Under the pieces are notes generated by a model. The model worked only from the letters and a program-made list of their open reading frames with translations. It searched no databases and was not told where the DNA came from. Shown here one piece after another: positions 1-8,396 of a stretch of DNA of 64,000 nt. Where the stretch lies: contig DATKBT010000061.1 of NCBI GenBank assembly GCA_035546295.1, positions 48,913 to 112,912 of the forward strand, given 5' to 3'. Numbering within the stretch: the first letter of the stretch is position 1; every line of letters starts with the position of its first letter. This DNA comes from DATKBT01 sp035546295. Lineage in GTDB: Bacteria > Acidobacteriota > Thermoanaerobaculia > Multivoradales > Multivoraceae. Position numbers and translations under genes: made by a program.

Positions 1-2
1 CG

Positions 3-59
3 CGCGTCTGGTGGACCGAGAAGGCCACGGTCCTCGGCGGGTCGTCGTACAGCGTGTGA
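3..59 (+). other. Possible C-terminal tail of a gene truncated by the window edge
   Basis: Reading from base 3 gives RVWWTEKATVLGGSSYSV and then TGA. The composition is more protein-like than the arginine-rich alternative frames, so this may be the last residues of a gene that starts outside the window. It is too short to assign. Confidence 0.25.
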
Positions 60-429
60 CGCAGCCTCCGAGTCCTGGCAAGACTGCCCGACTCGCGGTC
101 GCCCTCCTCCGCCCGGGAGGAGGCGCCGGTCGCCACCTCGCGAAGGTCTCCCAGGGCCTAGAGCCCGGGCCTCAGGTCTTCATCGGCAGGCTGCACGGCG
201 ATTGCCAGGGCATCAGCTCGTAGAGATGCGCGCCTCCTGAGCCTCCGGCACCGTAGTTCTACTGGCCGAAGCGGGTGGGTAGAAAGTGCGGTTTCCGGCG
301 GCGTGCGATCGGACTTACTCTGATACACAGGAAAACTACTTCAGCAAGCCCGCCAACGTACGATGGACGACTTCCCCGTAGGCCAAGGGTCGGCACGAGC
401 CTCTTGGCGCAGGAAGATGGAGAGTCAAC
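60..429. other. Intergenic stretch with no gene recognised
   Basis: No convincing reading frame is seen; frames here are short and arginine- or proline-rich. A Shine-Dalgarno-like GGAGAG lies about 7 nt before the ATG at 430, so the promoter of the next gene should be in the last 100-150 bases. No clear -35/-10 pair was picked out. Confidence 0.4.
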
Positions 430-1254
430 ATGAACCGATCGCACGCGAGGCTCCTGACCAGCGTCGGGCTCGACGCCCTGGCTTCGTTGGGGTACGCCGC
501 CCCGTCACGGGCCCAGGCGGTGGCGCCGCCACTGGGTACGGCGGGTAGCTACACGGTCCTGGGTACGAACGGCATCCCGACTTCCGGGACGGTAACCTGT
601 ACCACTTCCACCATCGACGGGGACGTGGGCTCCACCGGCAACTCGATCACCGACACCGGGCCGTGCACGATCACGGGTGACGTCGACGCGCCGGTCGCCG
701 GGGCGGTCGTCAGTGACTTCGACGACGCCTACGACGCGGTCGAGACCCTCAACCCGGTGTGCGACGGGGTCGTGCCGACCACCACCACCACGCTCCCGCC
801 CGGTGTCTACTGCTCCGCCGCAGGGACCACGATCGGCGCCGGCGTCACGATCACGCTCGACGGAGACGCCGACGACGTCTGGGTCTTCAGGATCGGGACC
901 GGCGGGTTGGGCGCCCTCACCGGCACCGGCCCCAACTTGCAGGTGGTCATGGGCGGCACCGCGGAGGCCTGCAACGTGTACTGGTGGACCGCCGAGGCCG
1001 CGACGATGACGGATGCGGTGTTCGCGGGCAACGTCCTCTCGGGGACCGCCGCCACGATGACCGACACGAGCTGGGAAGGGCGAGCCTTGGCGACGACCGA
1101 CGTAGCACTCACGGACTCGATCATCACCGGGTGCCTGGCGGAGGCGCCCCCGTCCCTGCTCGAGATTCCGACCCTCGGGCCGGGCGCCATGGCGAGCCTC
1201 GTCGCCCTGCTCGCCGCCATCGGGCTGCTCGTCCTCCGGAGGCTCTCCATATAG
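430..1254 (+). CDS. Ice-binding-like (DUF3494) secreted protein with IPTL-CTERM anchor
   Basis: The 274-residue product has an N-terminal signal (about residues 1-29, ending PSRAQA). A DUF3494-type body follows (about 33-235), rich in Thr/Gly/Asp with family phrases such as SYTVLGTNGIPTSG and VVSDFDDAYDAVE. The C-terminus has a short IPTL motif (EIPTLGPG), a hydrophobic helix and a terminal LRRLSI. The IPTL motif, helix and basic end form the IPTL-CTERM signal associated with protein sorting at the surface. DUF3494 proteins form beta-solenoids; some bind ice, others serve as adhesins, and the sequence does not tell which. GGAGAG sits 7 nt before the ATG. No sorting enzyme gene is in the window. 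Confidence 0.85.
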   Translation: MNRSHARLLTSVGLDALASLGYAAPSRAQAVAPPLGTAGSYTVLGTNGIPTSGTVTCTTSTIDGDVGSTGNSITDTGPCTITGDVDAPVAGAVVSDFDDAYDAVETLNPVCDGVVPTTTTTLPPGVYCSAAGTTIGAGVTITLDGDADDVWVFRIGTGGLGALTGTGPNLQVVMGGTAEACNVYWWTAEAATMTDAVFAGNVLSGTAATMTDTSWEGRALATTDVALTDSIITGCLAEAPPSLLEIPTLGPGAMASLVALLAAIGLLVLRRLSI

Positions 1255-1398
1255 GGCTCGCCGAAGTCGGCGCGGCGAGGTTCACCGAAACGCCGGCCGC
1301 TCCTCGGCGTTCGTCATGCGCAGCCTTTGGAGCAGCGCTGCAGCACCAGCACCCCGTTGTAGACCAGACGGCCCCCGTACAGGTCCTCCTCGTGGGCG

Positions 1399-3042
1399 TC
1401 ACAGCAGCGCGACGACGAACCGGCCGGCGAGCGTCGCCAGCACGCTGCCGACCGCGTAGGCGGCGGCGTAGCTGATCGCGGGCTCGTTGCTGTCGGATGC
1501 GCGGCGGAGCGCCACCAGCGCCGCCGACGAGGTGAGCCCGCCGCAGACGCTGCCCCAGGCGTCGAGCGGCTGCAAACCGAGCAGCCTGCGGGCCGCGAAA
1601 ACCGACGACAGCACCGTGATCGAGGTCACCAGCGCCGCGCCCGCGAAGACCGTCCCGAAGACGACACCGGACTGCCCTCCCATCAGGGGGCCGTTGCCGG
1701 CCCGTACTCCGGTCTCGGCCACGAACAGCAGGATGCCGAGATCCCGCACGAGCTGGCGCGCCGCGGGCGGCACGTGCGCCGAGACCGGGCCGAGGTGGCG
1801 AAAGCGGCCGAGGAGCACCCCCATGGTCAGCAGGCCGACCGCCGTGCCGACCGCCGCGCTCTCGCCGAGGAAGGGCAGCGGGACGGCGCCGATCAGCAGG
1901 CCGAGCAGGATGCCGCCGGCATACACCGCCAGGTCGGTCTCGCGCCCGGTGCGCTCGAAGCGACCGAGCGCCGCCGACGCCGCGCGCACGTCGTCCCGCC
2001 GCCCGCTGACCAGCACCACGTCGTCGCGCTGGAGCCGCAGATCGGCGGCGGGCTCGAGCGACACCCCGCCGCGATGGACCTCGGTGACCAGGCAGCGGAA
2101 GCGGTCGGTGAGCTGGAGCTGGGCGAGGGTCCGTCCGATCGCATCCCGACGGGTGACCTGGATCGCACGTGGCGAGGCCATCGCGTCGCGCAGCTCGTCG
2201 TCGAACACTTCGCCGCCGACCCGGCGCTCGAGCTCGCGGAGCTCGTCGAGCCGCCCCCGCGCCATCACCCGGTCGTTGCGTTCGAGCACGGTGTGCGCGG
2301 CCGGCACCAGGAACTCGGAGCCCCGGTGCAGCCAGGTCAGAACGCAGCCGGTGCGCGCGGTGAGCTGCAGCTCGGCGAGCGACCGGCCGACCGCGTCGTC
2401 GCGCTCGACCACGAAGACCCGGCTCAGCTCCGGACCGCGTGGGCGACGCTCCTCCTCTTCCTGGGCCTCGGCCCCGTGGTAGAGAGTGTCGCCCATCCAC
2501 CTCGGAAGAAACTGCACGAGCAGCGTCACGCTGAACAGCCCGATCGGGTACGAGAGCACGAACGCGACCGACAGGGGTCCGGCCGGCGCGCCGGCCTCCG
2601 AGGCCACGGCGTAGGCCGGGGCGCTGGTCAGCGCCCCCGCCAGCAGGCCGGCGGTCGCCCCCGCCCCGAGGTCGAGCAGCCGGCCGAGCAGGAGCGCGAT
2701 CGCGAGCGCGCCGCCGTTGACGGCCGCGGCGACCGCGGCGAAACGCCACGCGCGCCCCGACTCGACCGCGGCGAACAGGCGTGGCCCGGCCTCGAAACCG
2801 ACCGAGTAGATGAACAGCGCGAAACCGAAGTCGCCGAGGGTGACCGGCGGCTCGACCGCGCCGTAGAGCCGGTCCCACGAGAGGCCGAGGGCGCCCAGCA
2901 GCAGCGCGACGAGCAGCGTGCCGCCGGCCGGTCCGGGAGAGAGCCCGCGCCACTCGAGGCGGCCGATGAGGAACCCCGCCGCCACCACCAGCATGAGCCC
3001 GGCCAGCGGGATCGTGTTGAGGATCTCGATGAGCTCTCGCAC
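1399..3042 (-). CDS. AspT/YidE-type transporter with two RCK_C domains
   Basis: A 547-residue integral membrane protein with the layout of the aspartate:alanine exchanger (AAEx) family. It has an N-terminal membrane half (about residues 1-185), two tandem TrkA-C/RCK_C domains (about 200-275 and 285-365, e.g. ARTGCVLTWLHRGSEFLVPA and TDRFRCLVTEVHRGG), and a second membrane half to the end. Transmembrane segments are rich in Gly/Ala/Leu, with repeat-related phrases GALTSAPAYAVASEAG and GGLTSSAALVALRRASDSN in the two halves. Family members exchange organic acids or amino acids; the substrate cannot be read here. The neighbouring ATPase gene is on the same strand 36 nt upstream, so they may share a transcript. 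Confidence 0.85.
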   Translation of the reverse strand: MRELIEILNTIPLAGLMLVVAAGFLIGRLEWRGLSPGPAGGTLLVALLLGALGLSWDRLYGAVEPPVTLGDFGFALFIYSVGFEAGPRLFAAVESGRAWRFAAVAAAVNGGALAIALLLGRLLDLGAGATAGLLAGALTSAPAYAVASEAGAPAGPLSVAFVLSYPIGLFSVTLLVQFLPRWMGDTLYHGAEAQEEEERRPRGPELSRVFVVERDDAVGRSLAELQLTARTGCVLTWLHRGSEFLVPAAHTVLERNDRVMARGRLDELRELERRVGGEVFDDELRDAMASPRAIQVTRRDAIGRTLAQLQLTDRFRCLVTEVHRGGVSLEPAADLRLQRDDVVLVSGRRDDVRAASAALGRFERTGRETDLAVYAGGILLGLLIGAVPLPFLGESAAVGTAVGLLTMGVLLGRFRHLGPVSAHVPPAARQLVRDLGILLFVAETGVRAGNGPLMGGQSGVVFGTVFAGAALVTSITVLSSVFAARRLLGLQPLDAWGSVCGGLTSSAALVALRRASDSNEPAISYAAAYAVGSVLATLAGRFVVALL

Positions 3043-3078
3043 CTGTCGACTCGCAAGCTGTGCTTCGGAGTTTCGCCG

Positions 3079-4254
3079 TCAGTCGGGCCAGCTCCACGGG
3101 GGCTCGTCGAGGCTGCGCTGGCCGACGACGGCGGTCGCGCCGAGCTCCTTGGTGAGCTCGATCGTCCGGCAGGTCTCGGACTCCTGGAGCGCCGAGACCA
3201 GGCGCGCGGAGTGGGAGACGACCCAGACGTGGGTCTCGCGCGAGGCGCGCACCAGCAGTCTCGCCAGCGCTGGGATCAGGTCCGGATGAAGACTCGTCTC
3301 CGGCTCGTTGACCACCATCAGCGGCGGCGGTCGCGGGGTGAGCAGCGCCGCGGTCCACAGCAGGAAGCGGAGGGTGCCGTCGGAGAGCTCCGAGGCCTGG
3401 AGCGGGCGCAGCAGGCCCTCCTGCTCCAGCTCGACCGCGAAGCGACCATCCTCGCGCACGACCACCTCGAGGCGCGAGCCGGGGAAGGCGTCGGCTACCG
3501 TCCGCTCGAGCGCCTCCCGGTCGCCGATCTCGCGCACGGTCTGGAGCGCCGCAGCGAGATCGCGGCCGTCGTGGTGAAGGATGGGCGTGCGGGTGCCGAG
3601 TCGGGGCTGCCTCGCCAGCGCGTCGGGGTCGGTGCGGAACTGGTCGTAGAAGCGCCAGCGCCGGATCGCCTCGCGCAGGTGATGGACCTCCGGCATCGCG
3701 GCGGGGTGCGCGGTCTGGTCGAACAGGCTGTCGGCGGCCGAGACGTCGCCGGCGATCACCTTCCACTCGCGGTCCTCGCGGCTTCGCACCATCGAGCTCT
3801 TGCGCTCGACCAGAAGGCTCGCCGGCCGGGCCACCGGGCCGGCCCAGATCGCCTCGTGCTTGATCTCGGGGTCGAGCGCGAAGGCCGAGCTCGACGGCGG
3901 CGGCAGGCCGAGCGCGATCGAGTAGCCGAGGTCCTCGCCGAGGAGGTCCTTGCCGACGAAACCCAGCCGGAGCCGCACCGTCTTCGAGCGTGGCCCGCCG
4001 GCCACTCCGACCTCCCCCGAGCGCATCCGCCGCGAGAGATCCTCCGGTCCCGCCCACAGCGTCGACTCGAGCCCGCCCTCGCGTGCCAGCGCCCGCACCA
4101 CCCCGCCGCGGCCGGTCTCGGCGAGCAGACGCAGCGCCCGGTAGAGGTTGGACTTGCCGCTGCCGTTGGCGCCAGTGACGACGGTCAGCCGCCCCATCGG
4201 CAGCGCCAGGCGCAGCAGCGAGCGGTAGTTGGCGATGGCGAGGACGTCGATCAT
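3079..4254 (-). CDS. AAA family ATPase (AAA_21/RecF-like, DUF2813-type)
   Basis: With the chosen ATG, the product of about 391 residues begins MIDVLAIANYRSL, the usual start of this family; an upstream in-frame ATG at 4281 would add nine unlikely residues. Walker A is GANGSGKS (residues 28-35). A signature-like segment ELSDGTLRFL precedes Walker B LMVVNEPE, where Asn replaces the usual Asp, and a D-loop-like SLHPD follows. It is therefore an ABC/SMC-like stand-alone ATPase of unknown substrate. Relatives act in DNA repair or in defence pairs such as OLD/Gabija-type, but no nuclease or TOPRIM partner is adjacent, so no defence role is claimed. Confidence 0.8.
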   Translation of the reverse strand: MIDVLAIANYRSLLRLALPMGRLTVVTGANGSGKSNLYRALRLLAETGRGGVVRALAREGGLESTLWAGPEDLSRRMRSGEVGVAGGPRSKTVRLRLGFVGKDLLGEDLGYSIALGLPPPSSSAFALDPEIKHEAIWAGPVARPASLLVERKSSMVRSREDREWKVIAGDVSAADSLFDQTAHPAAMPEVHHLREAIRRWRFYDQFRTDPDALARQPRLGTRTPILHHDGRDLAAALQTVREIGDREALERTVADAFPGSRLEVVVREDGRFAVELEQEGLLRPLQASELSDGTLRFLLWTAALLTPRPPPLMVVNEPETSLHPDLIPALARLLVRASRETHVWVVSHSARLVSALQESETCRTIELTKELGATAVVGQRSLDEPPWSWPD

Positions 4255-4326
4255 GTCCCCGGAGGCTCCGCGCGAGACCACCGGCCAAGGACCTCCGTGC
4301 CCGCCGCTGCGGTGCGATCGAGCGTC

Positions 4327-4382
4327 GAGGTCATGGTTGCGAAATCATGGTCGCGAGGTCATGGTCGCGAGGTCACGTCGAC
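4327..4382. repeat. Four tandem 14-bp units overlapping a stop codon
   Basis: Units at 4327-4340, 4341-4354, 4355-4368 and 4369-4382 follow the pattern GARRTCATGGTYGC, with the last copy degenerate. The TGA of the HAD phosphatase gene (4359-4361 on the minus strand) lies within the third unit, so a change in copy number would alter that protein's C-terminus or 3' flank. Confidence 0.75.
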
Positions 4383-5081
4383 GGATGCCCGAGCGAGCCA
4401 ATCCGCCAGGTGAACGACCCCCGGCAGCACCACGCGGGGACCGTAGCGCCGCAGCTCTCGCGCCGGCAGCGCGCCCCCCTCGACGCCGACCGCGGCGCAG
4501 CCGGCGTTCGCGGCCATCTCGAGATCGTGACGGCTGTCGCCGATCACGATCGCCTCCTCGGGTCTCACCCCGAGCTCGTCGAGGATCTCGTGGACCATCG
4601 CCGGGCTGGGCTTGGGGGTCGTCTCGTCGGCCGTTCGGCTGGCCAGGAACAGCCCGCTCACCCGCTGGCCGGTGCCGTGGCCGAAGTCGCGCTGGAGCCC
4701 GGCACGCCCCTTGCCCGTGGCCACTGCCATCCAGTAGCCGTCGGCGTGGAGCCTGGTCAGCGCCTCTTCGACGCCTGGGAAGAGATCGGCGCGCGCATGC
4801 CAGCGATCGATCCACAGCCTCCCGTAGCTCTTGCGCACGCACCTGCGCACGTCGTCCGCAGCGTCGGGGCACCACAAGCGGATCGCCTCGTCGAGCCCGA
4901 GCCCGACCGAGGCGCGCACCGCGCCCGCGGTCGCCTCGAGCCCGTGCTCGGCGGCCGCCTCGAGCGCGCAGCCGATGATGCTCCCGATCGAGTCCCGGAG
5001 CGTGCCGTCCCAATCGAAGATCAGCAGCCGGTACGGTCGGCCGTCGTTCGAGCTGAGCAGATCCAAGCAAGCTCCTTCCAC
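4359..5081 (-). CDS. HAD superfamily phosphatase (phosphoglycolate phosphatase-like)
   Basis: Haloacid-dehalogenase fold of subfamily IA, about 240 residues from the chosen start. Motif I is FDWDGTLRDS near the N-terminus, motif II VATGKG, the motif III lysine is in KPSP, and motif IV is GDSRHDLEMAANAG. All catalytic motifs are present, so it is predicted to be an active small-molecule phosphatase; family members include phosphoglycolate phosphatase. The start is uncertain. The frame stays open to 5342 but the extra 87 residues do not resemble the family. GTG at 5081 is used here, while a GGAAGGAG lies just before TTG 5066/CTG 5060. The stop codon lies in a 14-bp minisatellite. Confidence 0.75.
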   Translation of the reverse strand: MEGACLDLLSSNDGRPYRLLIFDWDGTLRDSIGSIIGCALEAAAEHGLEATAGAVRASVGLGLDEAIRLWCPDAADDVRRCVRKSYGRLWIDRWHARADLFPGVEEALTRLHADGYWMAVATGKGRAGLQRDFGHGTGQRVSGLFLASRTADETTPKPSPAMVHEILDELGVRPEEAIVIGDSRHDLEMAANAGCAAVGVEGGALPARELRRYGPRVVLPGVVHLADWLARASVDVTSRP

Positions 5082-5248
5082 CGAGGTCGGCGACAGGGTA
5101 TCCGACGACGAACCGCGCACGCCGGCTCCCGGTCCTGCTCGTGGCCTTTCGGCTCCGATGGCCACTCTGGACAGATCCATCGTCGCGGCCACGCTCTGCC
5201 GGCCGATCGATGGGTGGAGGACGCAGGAACTGCCCGAGTCGTCGCGAC

Positions 5249-6166
5249 TCAGCTCGAGGAGTACCAGCGGTACCCGTGGCGCTGCTCCTCGTCGGCCGCC
5301 TCGAGCAGCTCCATCGTCCGGGCCAGCCGATGGTGCGCGCACGCCACCAGCAGCGCGTTGAGCAGCGCGACCGGAGCGGCGTACGAGGCGCTGAACGAGT
5401 CGGTGTCGGCGGTGGAGAGGAAGTGCTCGTCGCTGAAGCGCGTGATCGGAGAGAGCACGGTGTCGGTGATGCCGACGCAGTAGGCGCCGTTCTCCTTGGC
5501 CTGGCGCAGCCCCTCGACCGTCTGGCGCAGGCCGCGCCCGAAGCTCACCCCGATCGCCAGGTCCTTCGGTCCGAGCAGCCGCGCCAGGTGGTTCGACCGG
5601 CCGGGTGTGGTCGCGCTGAGGCAGGCGACGCCGACCAGCACCAGATGGGACTCGAGGTAGTGAATCAGGCTGATGGCGAGATCGCCCCCGAACAGGACGA
5701 CGCGCGCCGCTTGGTGGATGCGGGCCGCAACCGCCTGCAGTCGCCGCACGTCGAGCCCGGCCCGCAGCGCCTCGAGGTTCTCGATGTCGTGCTCCATGCA
5801 GCGCTCGATCGCGGCCGCGGCCTCCCCGGGCGACGGCGAGGTGCGCATCCGGTCGAGCGAGGTGGCGTGGGCGATGGACAGCTCGTGCAGGTAGTGCTGG
5901 AACTCGCGATACGAGCGAAAGCCCATCGCCTTGACGATGCGCAGGGTCGTCGCCGGATCCGATCCGAGCTCGGCCGCGAGCTGGCGCACGCTCATCAGCA
6001 CGTGCCGCCTCGGGTTCTCGAGAGCGGGGCCGATGATGGCTCGCCGGCGCTCGCTCAGCCGCGCGGCGAGATCGTGGGGCGAGGAGAAGGCTCCAGCCGA
6101 CCGCTTCGCGGTCCCCTCCCCGGAAGCCTGGTCTCGAGCTCCGCGTGCTGCGGTCCTATGGGGCAT
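5249..6166 (-). CDS. RpiR/MurR family transcriptional regulator (HTH_6 + SIS)
   Basis: The 305-residue product has an RpiR-type helix-turn-helix in the first third (about residues 20-100, with MSVRQLAAELGSDPATTLR and AMGFRSYREFQHYL). A SIS sugar-isomerase domain follows (about 130-270, VVLFGGDLAISLIHYLESHL). RpiR regulators sense phosphorylated sugars or amino sugars and control their catabolism. ATG 6166 gives the family-typical length; the frame is open further upstream but with shadow-like composition. No sugar operon is adjacent, so the target is unknown. The gene follows a serine hydrolase gene on the same strand with only 17 nt between them. Confidence 0.85.
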   Translation of the reverse strand: MPHRTAARGARDQASGEGTAKRSAGAFSSPHDLAARLSERRRAIIGPALENPRRHVLMSVRQLAAELGSDPATTLRIVKAMGFRSYREFQHYLHELSIAHATSLDRMRTSPSPGEAAAAIERCMEHDIENLEALRAGLDVRRLQAVAARIHQAARVVLFGGDLAISLIHYLESHLVLVGVACLSATTPGRSNHLARLLGPKDLAIGVSFGRGLRQTVEGLRQAKENGAYCVGITDTVLSPITRFSDEHFLSTADTDSFSASYAAPVALLNALLVACAHHRLARTMELLEAADEEQRHGYRWYSSS

Positions 6167-6183
6167 CGGCGCTCGCCGTCTCC

Positions 6184-8184
6184 TTACCCGAGCCTCCAGC
6201 CCAGCAGGTTGTAGGTCTGGAGGATCAGCACGAACGCGACCCCGGCGAGCGCGACCAGCGTGTAGCGCAGCCGCCCCCACAGGCCCCAGAACCCGCACCG
6301 CCAGACGATCACGGCGGCGACCACGACCCCGAGAGTCAGCAAGGCGGCGAGCACGCCGAGCGACAGCACCGCCCGCAGAGCGCCGGTCTCCCCCACCAAG
6401 ATGCTCTCGCTCGAGGAGCCCACCGCCGCGAGGCCGACGGCGAAAGCGACGGCCACGATCGCCATCAGCAGGGCGAGGAGGCGCGCCCGGCGCTCCCCGC
6501 GCTCCTCGACGGGCGCCTTGTAGCGCCGGCGCAGGAACCAACGGATCGGGAAGGCCACGATGAACAGGAGGAAGATCGCGAGAACCGCCACCAGCAGGGG
6601 GAGATGGATCGTCGGCGATGCCAGCCCCCCCACCCGCTCGAGGACCATCATCGGCAGGAACGACAGGAAGACGTGGGTGACCTTCCCCTCGTCGCTCTGC
6701 CGGTACGCGAGCTCGGCCGAGCCGTCGAGCTCGCGGTAGAGGCCGCCCCCGACCGGCCGGAAGCGCTGCGCGCCGAGCGGGCTCTGCAGCACCAGCTCGC
6801 CTTCAGCCGCCGCCAGCGTCACCGGGGAGGCCAGGCGCATCACTTTCTCGAAGGTCGTGTAGGAGCCGCGGTTGAACCGGTAGACGCCCGCGATGCGCTC
6901 GATCTCGTCCTGGTCCGCCTCGACGAAGGTCGGCGGCTCCACCGGGAAGTAGTGGTCGAGGAACGCCTCGAAGAACGGGCCGAACGAGACCTCGCCTCCC
7001 GCTGCGGTGTTGTAGGAGACGAAGACGCCGAGGTCTTCGGACGGGATCAGCGCCATGTCGGTGTGGAACCACGCGGTGTCTCCGCCGTGGCCGACCGCGC
7101 GCACGCCGTGCGAGCTCTTCTCGTAGAAGCCGAGGGCGAAGCCGTTGAGGCGCTCGTCGTGGGTGAACTCGCGATCGAGCATCCGCTCGACGGTCTCCTC
7201 CTCGAGGATGCGACCGTCGCCGTAGCGCCCCCCCTGGAGGAAGGCGAGCATGAACTTCGCCATCGCCCCCGCGCTCGCCGAGATCGAACCGGCTGGCGCC
7301 GCTCCTTCGATCATCTCGAACTCCTTCTCGGCGTCCGCGCCGGTGCCGGCGTATCCCTTCGACATGGAGGGCTCGAGCCGCTCGGGGAGCGGCTGGTGGG
7401 CGGTCGCGTAGTCCATGCCGAGAGGCTCGAGGATGTGGCGGTCGACGTAGTCCTCCCAGCTCAGTCCCGAGATCCGCTCGACCACGTGGCCGGCGAGCAC
7501 CGTGCCGTAGTTGGAGTACGCCGAGAAGGTCCCGGGCGGCCGCACCCGCGCCGGCATGTGCTCGACCAGGTAGTCGCGCCGGCTGAGCTCGGTCTCGCCG
7601 AACAGGGCCAGCGCGCGGTCCTCGAAGCCCGGGGTGTGGGTCATCAGGTGGCGCATGGTGATCGGCGGCAGGTCGCGCGGCAAATTGCCGGCGCCGAGCT
7701 CGAAGTCGACGTAGGTCTCGACGTCGGCGTCGAGGTCGATCTCGCCCTGCTCGACGAGCTGCATCACGGCCGTCCAGGTGAAGAGCTTGCTGACCGAGCC
7801 GATGCGGAACAGCGTGCGCTCGGCATCGACCGGCTCGCGCGCCTCCCGGTCGGCCCAGCCGTAGCCGCGCGTGAGCATCACGCTGCCGCCGCGAACCACG
7901 GCGACGGTGGCACCGACGATGTCGTGATCGGCGCGGTGAGCGGCCATCAAGCCGTCGAGGAAGGCGCCGAGCTCGGCCACATCGGTCGGTCCGCGGCGCG
8001 GCGGGGCCTCCGGGTCGGCCGTGACCGCGCCCTCCTCCTCGGTGGCCGCGGCGTCCTGCTCGGCGGTCGCCGTCTGCTGGCTGAAAACCGGCGCCGGGCT
8101 CGCCGCGAGCGTCACGATCAGCAGGACGGCCCCGCGCCATCCGACGCGGGCGCCGAGCCGACCGCGCCCTCTTGCTGGCGAGAG
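6184..8184 (-). CDS. Serine hydrolase (beta-lactamase/class C fold) with C-terminal membrane helices; 5' end unresolved
   Basis: The product has an N-terminal hydrophobic segment (AVLLIVTLAASPAPVFS) that reads as a signal peptide, then a class-C beta-lactamase/D-alanyl-D-alanine peptidase domain. Catalytic motifs are SxxK in GSVSKLFTW, YxN in SAYSNYG and HxG in VGHGGDTAW. A beta-rich linker follows (VYRFNRGSYTTFEK) and then four C-terminal transmembrane helices ending NLLGWRLG. Such proteins hydrolyse peptides or esters in the periplasm; true beta-lactam hydrolysis is not implied. No ATG or GTG precedes the signal peptide in frame between the repeat element at 8185 and V136 of the open frame. 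The native start therefore appears lost, or is a rare CTG/TTG inside the repeat. The coordinate given is where the repeat ends. Confidence 0.75.
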   Translation of the reverse strand, partial: LSPARGRGRLGARVGWRGAVLLIVTLAASPAPVFSQQTATAEQDAAATEEEGAVTADPEAPPRRGPTDVAELGAFLDGLMAAHRADHDIVGATVAVVRGGSVMLTRGYGWADREAREPVDAERTLFRIGSVSKLFTWTAVMQLVEQGEIDLDADVETYVDFELGAGNLPRDLPPITMRHLMTHTPGFEDRALALFGETELSRRDYLVEHMPARVRPPGTFSAYSNYGTVLAGHVVERISGLSWEDYVDRHILEPLGMDYATAHQPLPERLEPSMSKGYAGTGADAEKEFEMIEGAAPAGSISASAGAMAKFMLAFLQGGRYGDGRILEEETVERMLDREFTHDERLNGFALGFYEKSSHGVRAVGHGGDTAWFHTDMALIPSEDLGVFVSYNTAAGGEVSFGPFFEAFLDHYFPVEPPTFVEADQDEIERIAGVYRFNRGSYTTFEKVMRLASPVTLAAAEGELVLQSPLGAQRFRPVGGGLYRELDGSAELAYRQSDEGKVTHVFLSFLPMMVLERVGGLASPTIHLPLLVAVLAIFLLFIVAFPIRWFLRRRYKAPVEERGERRARLLALLMAIVAVAFAVGLAAVGSSSESILVGETGALRAVLSLGVLAALLTLGVVVAAVIVWRCGFWGLWGRLRYTLVALAGVAFVLILQTYNLLGWRLG

Positions 8185-8260
8185 GCTAGCGGGCTCGTGG
8201 TTGTCACCACTCCCCAGCGAGCGGCGGGGCGAGGCGCGGTCATACCACGAACCCGCTAGC
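8185..8260. repeat. 76-bp inverted-repeat module (CTAG-CGGGCTCGTGGT ends), copy A
   Basis: The module begins GCTAGCGGGCTCGTGGT and ends with the near-perfect inverse (one mismatch), so it has 17-bp terminal inverted repeats bounded by CTAG on both sides. Two relatives occur at 62381-62452 and 62586-62662 in the opposite orientation; copy C is nearly the same along its whole length. The CTAG at each end looks like a 4-bp target duplication of a small non-autonomous element. Confidence 0.85.
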
Positions 8261-8300
8261 TCATGTTCCCCGCCCAAGCGCCGCAAGCAGCGCGGGCTCA

Positions 8301-8396
8301 GGTCGACTAGGCACGAGAACCGCTGATCCACGTCGTTTAGGTGCTGCTTGATCGAACTTTGACCGTTTTGTGAACTTCCCGCTGGCCTAGTCGACC
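8301..8396. repeat. 96-bp module with GGTCGACTAGGC ends, copy 1
   Basis: The ends are 12-bp inverted repeats GGTCGACTAGGC / GCCTAGTCGACC. The right half contains GCTTGATCGAACTTTGACC, which recurs inverted at 62453-62544. The flanking TAG at 8396-8398 is the stop codon of the TonB receptor gene (minus strand), so the module abuts that gene exactly at a CTAG. With the 76-bp module and a 40-bp spacer it forms a composite unit of about 212 bp. Confidence 0.85.

Noticed and set aside
11..223. 70-residue open frame at the left edge
   Set aside because: Arginine/glycine-rich, no recognisable domain and no ribosome-binding site; a different frame gives a more protein-like end.
3079..4254. AAA ATPase as part of a Gabija/OLD defence system
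   Set aside because: No TOPRIM domain, UvrD-like helicase or nuclease gene is adjacent.
1124..4288. Very long open frame antisense or out of frame to known genes (also 1774-4413, 9566-12121, 43353-46934, 53814-57359)
   Set aside because: Arginine/alanine/proline- or histidine/glutamate-rich composition typical of shadow frames in GC-rich DNA; each overlaps a gene with clear family motifs.
4327..4382. CRISPR array
   Set aside because: Units are 14 bp, directly adjacent without spacers, and no cas gene is present. No CRISPR-like repeat/spacer pattern was seen anywhere in the window.
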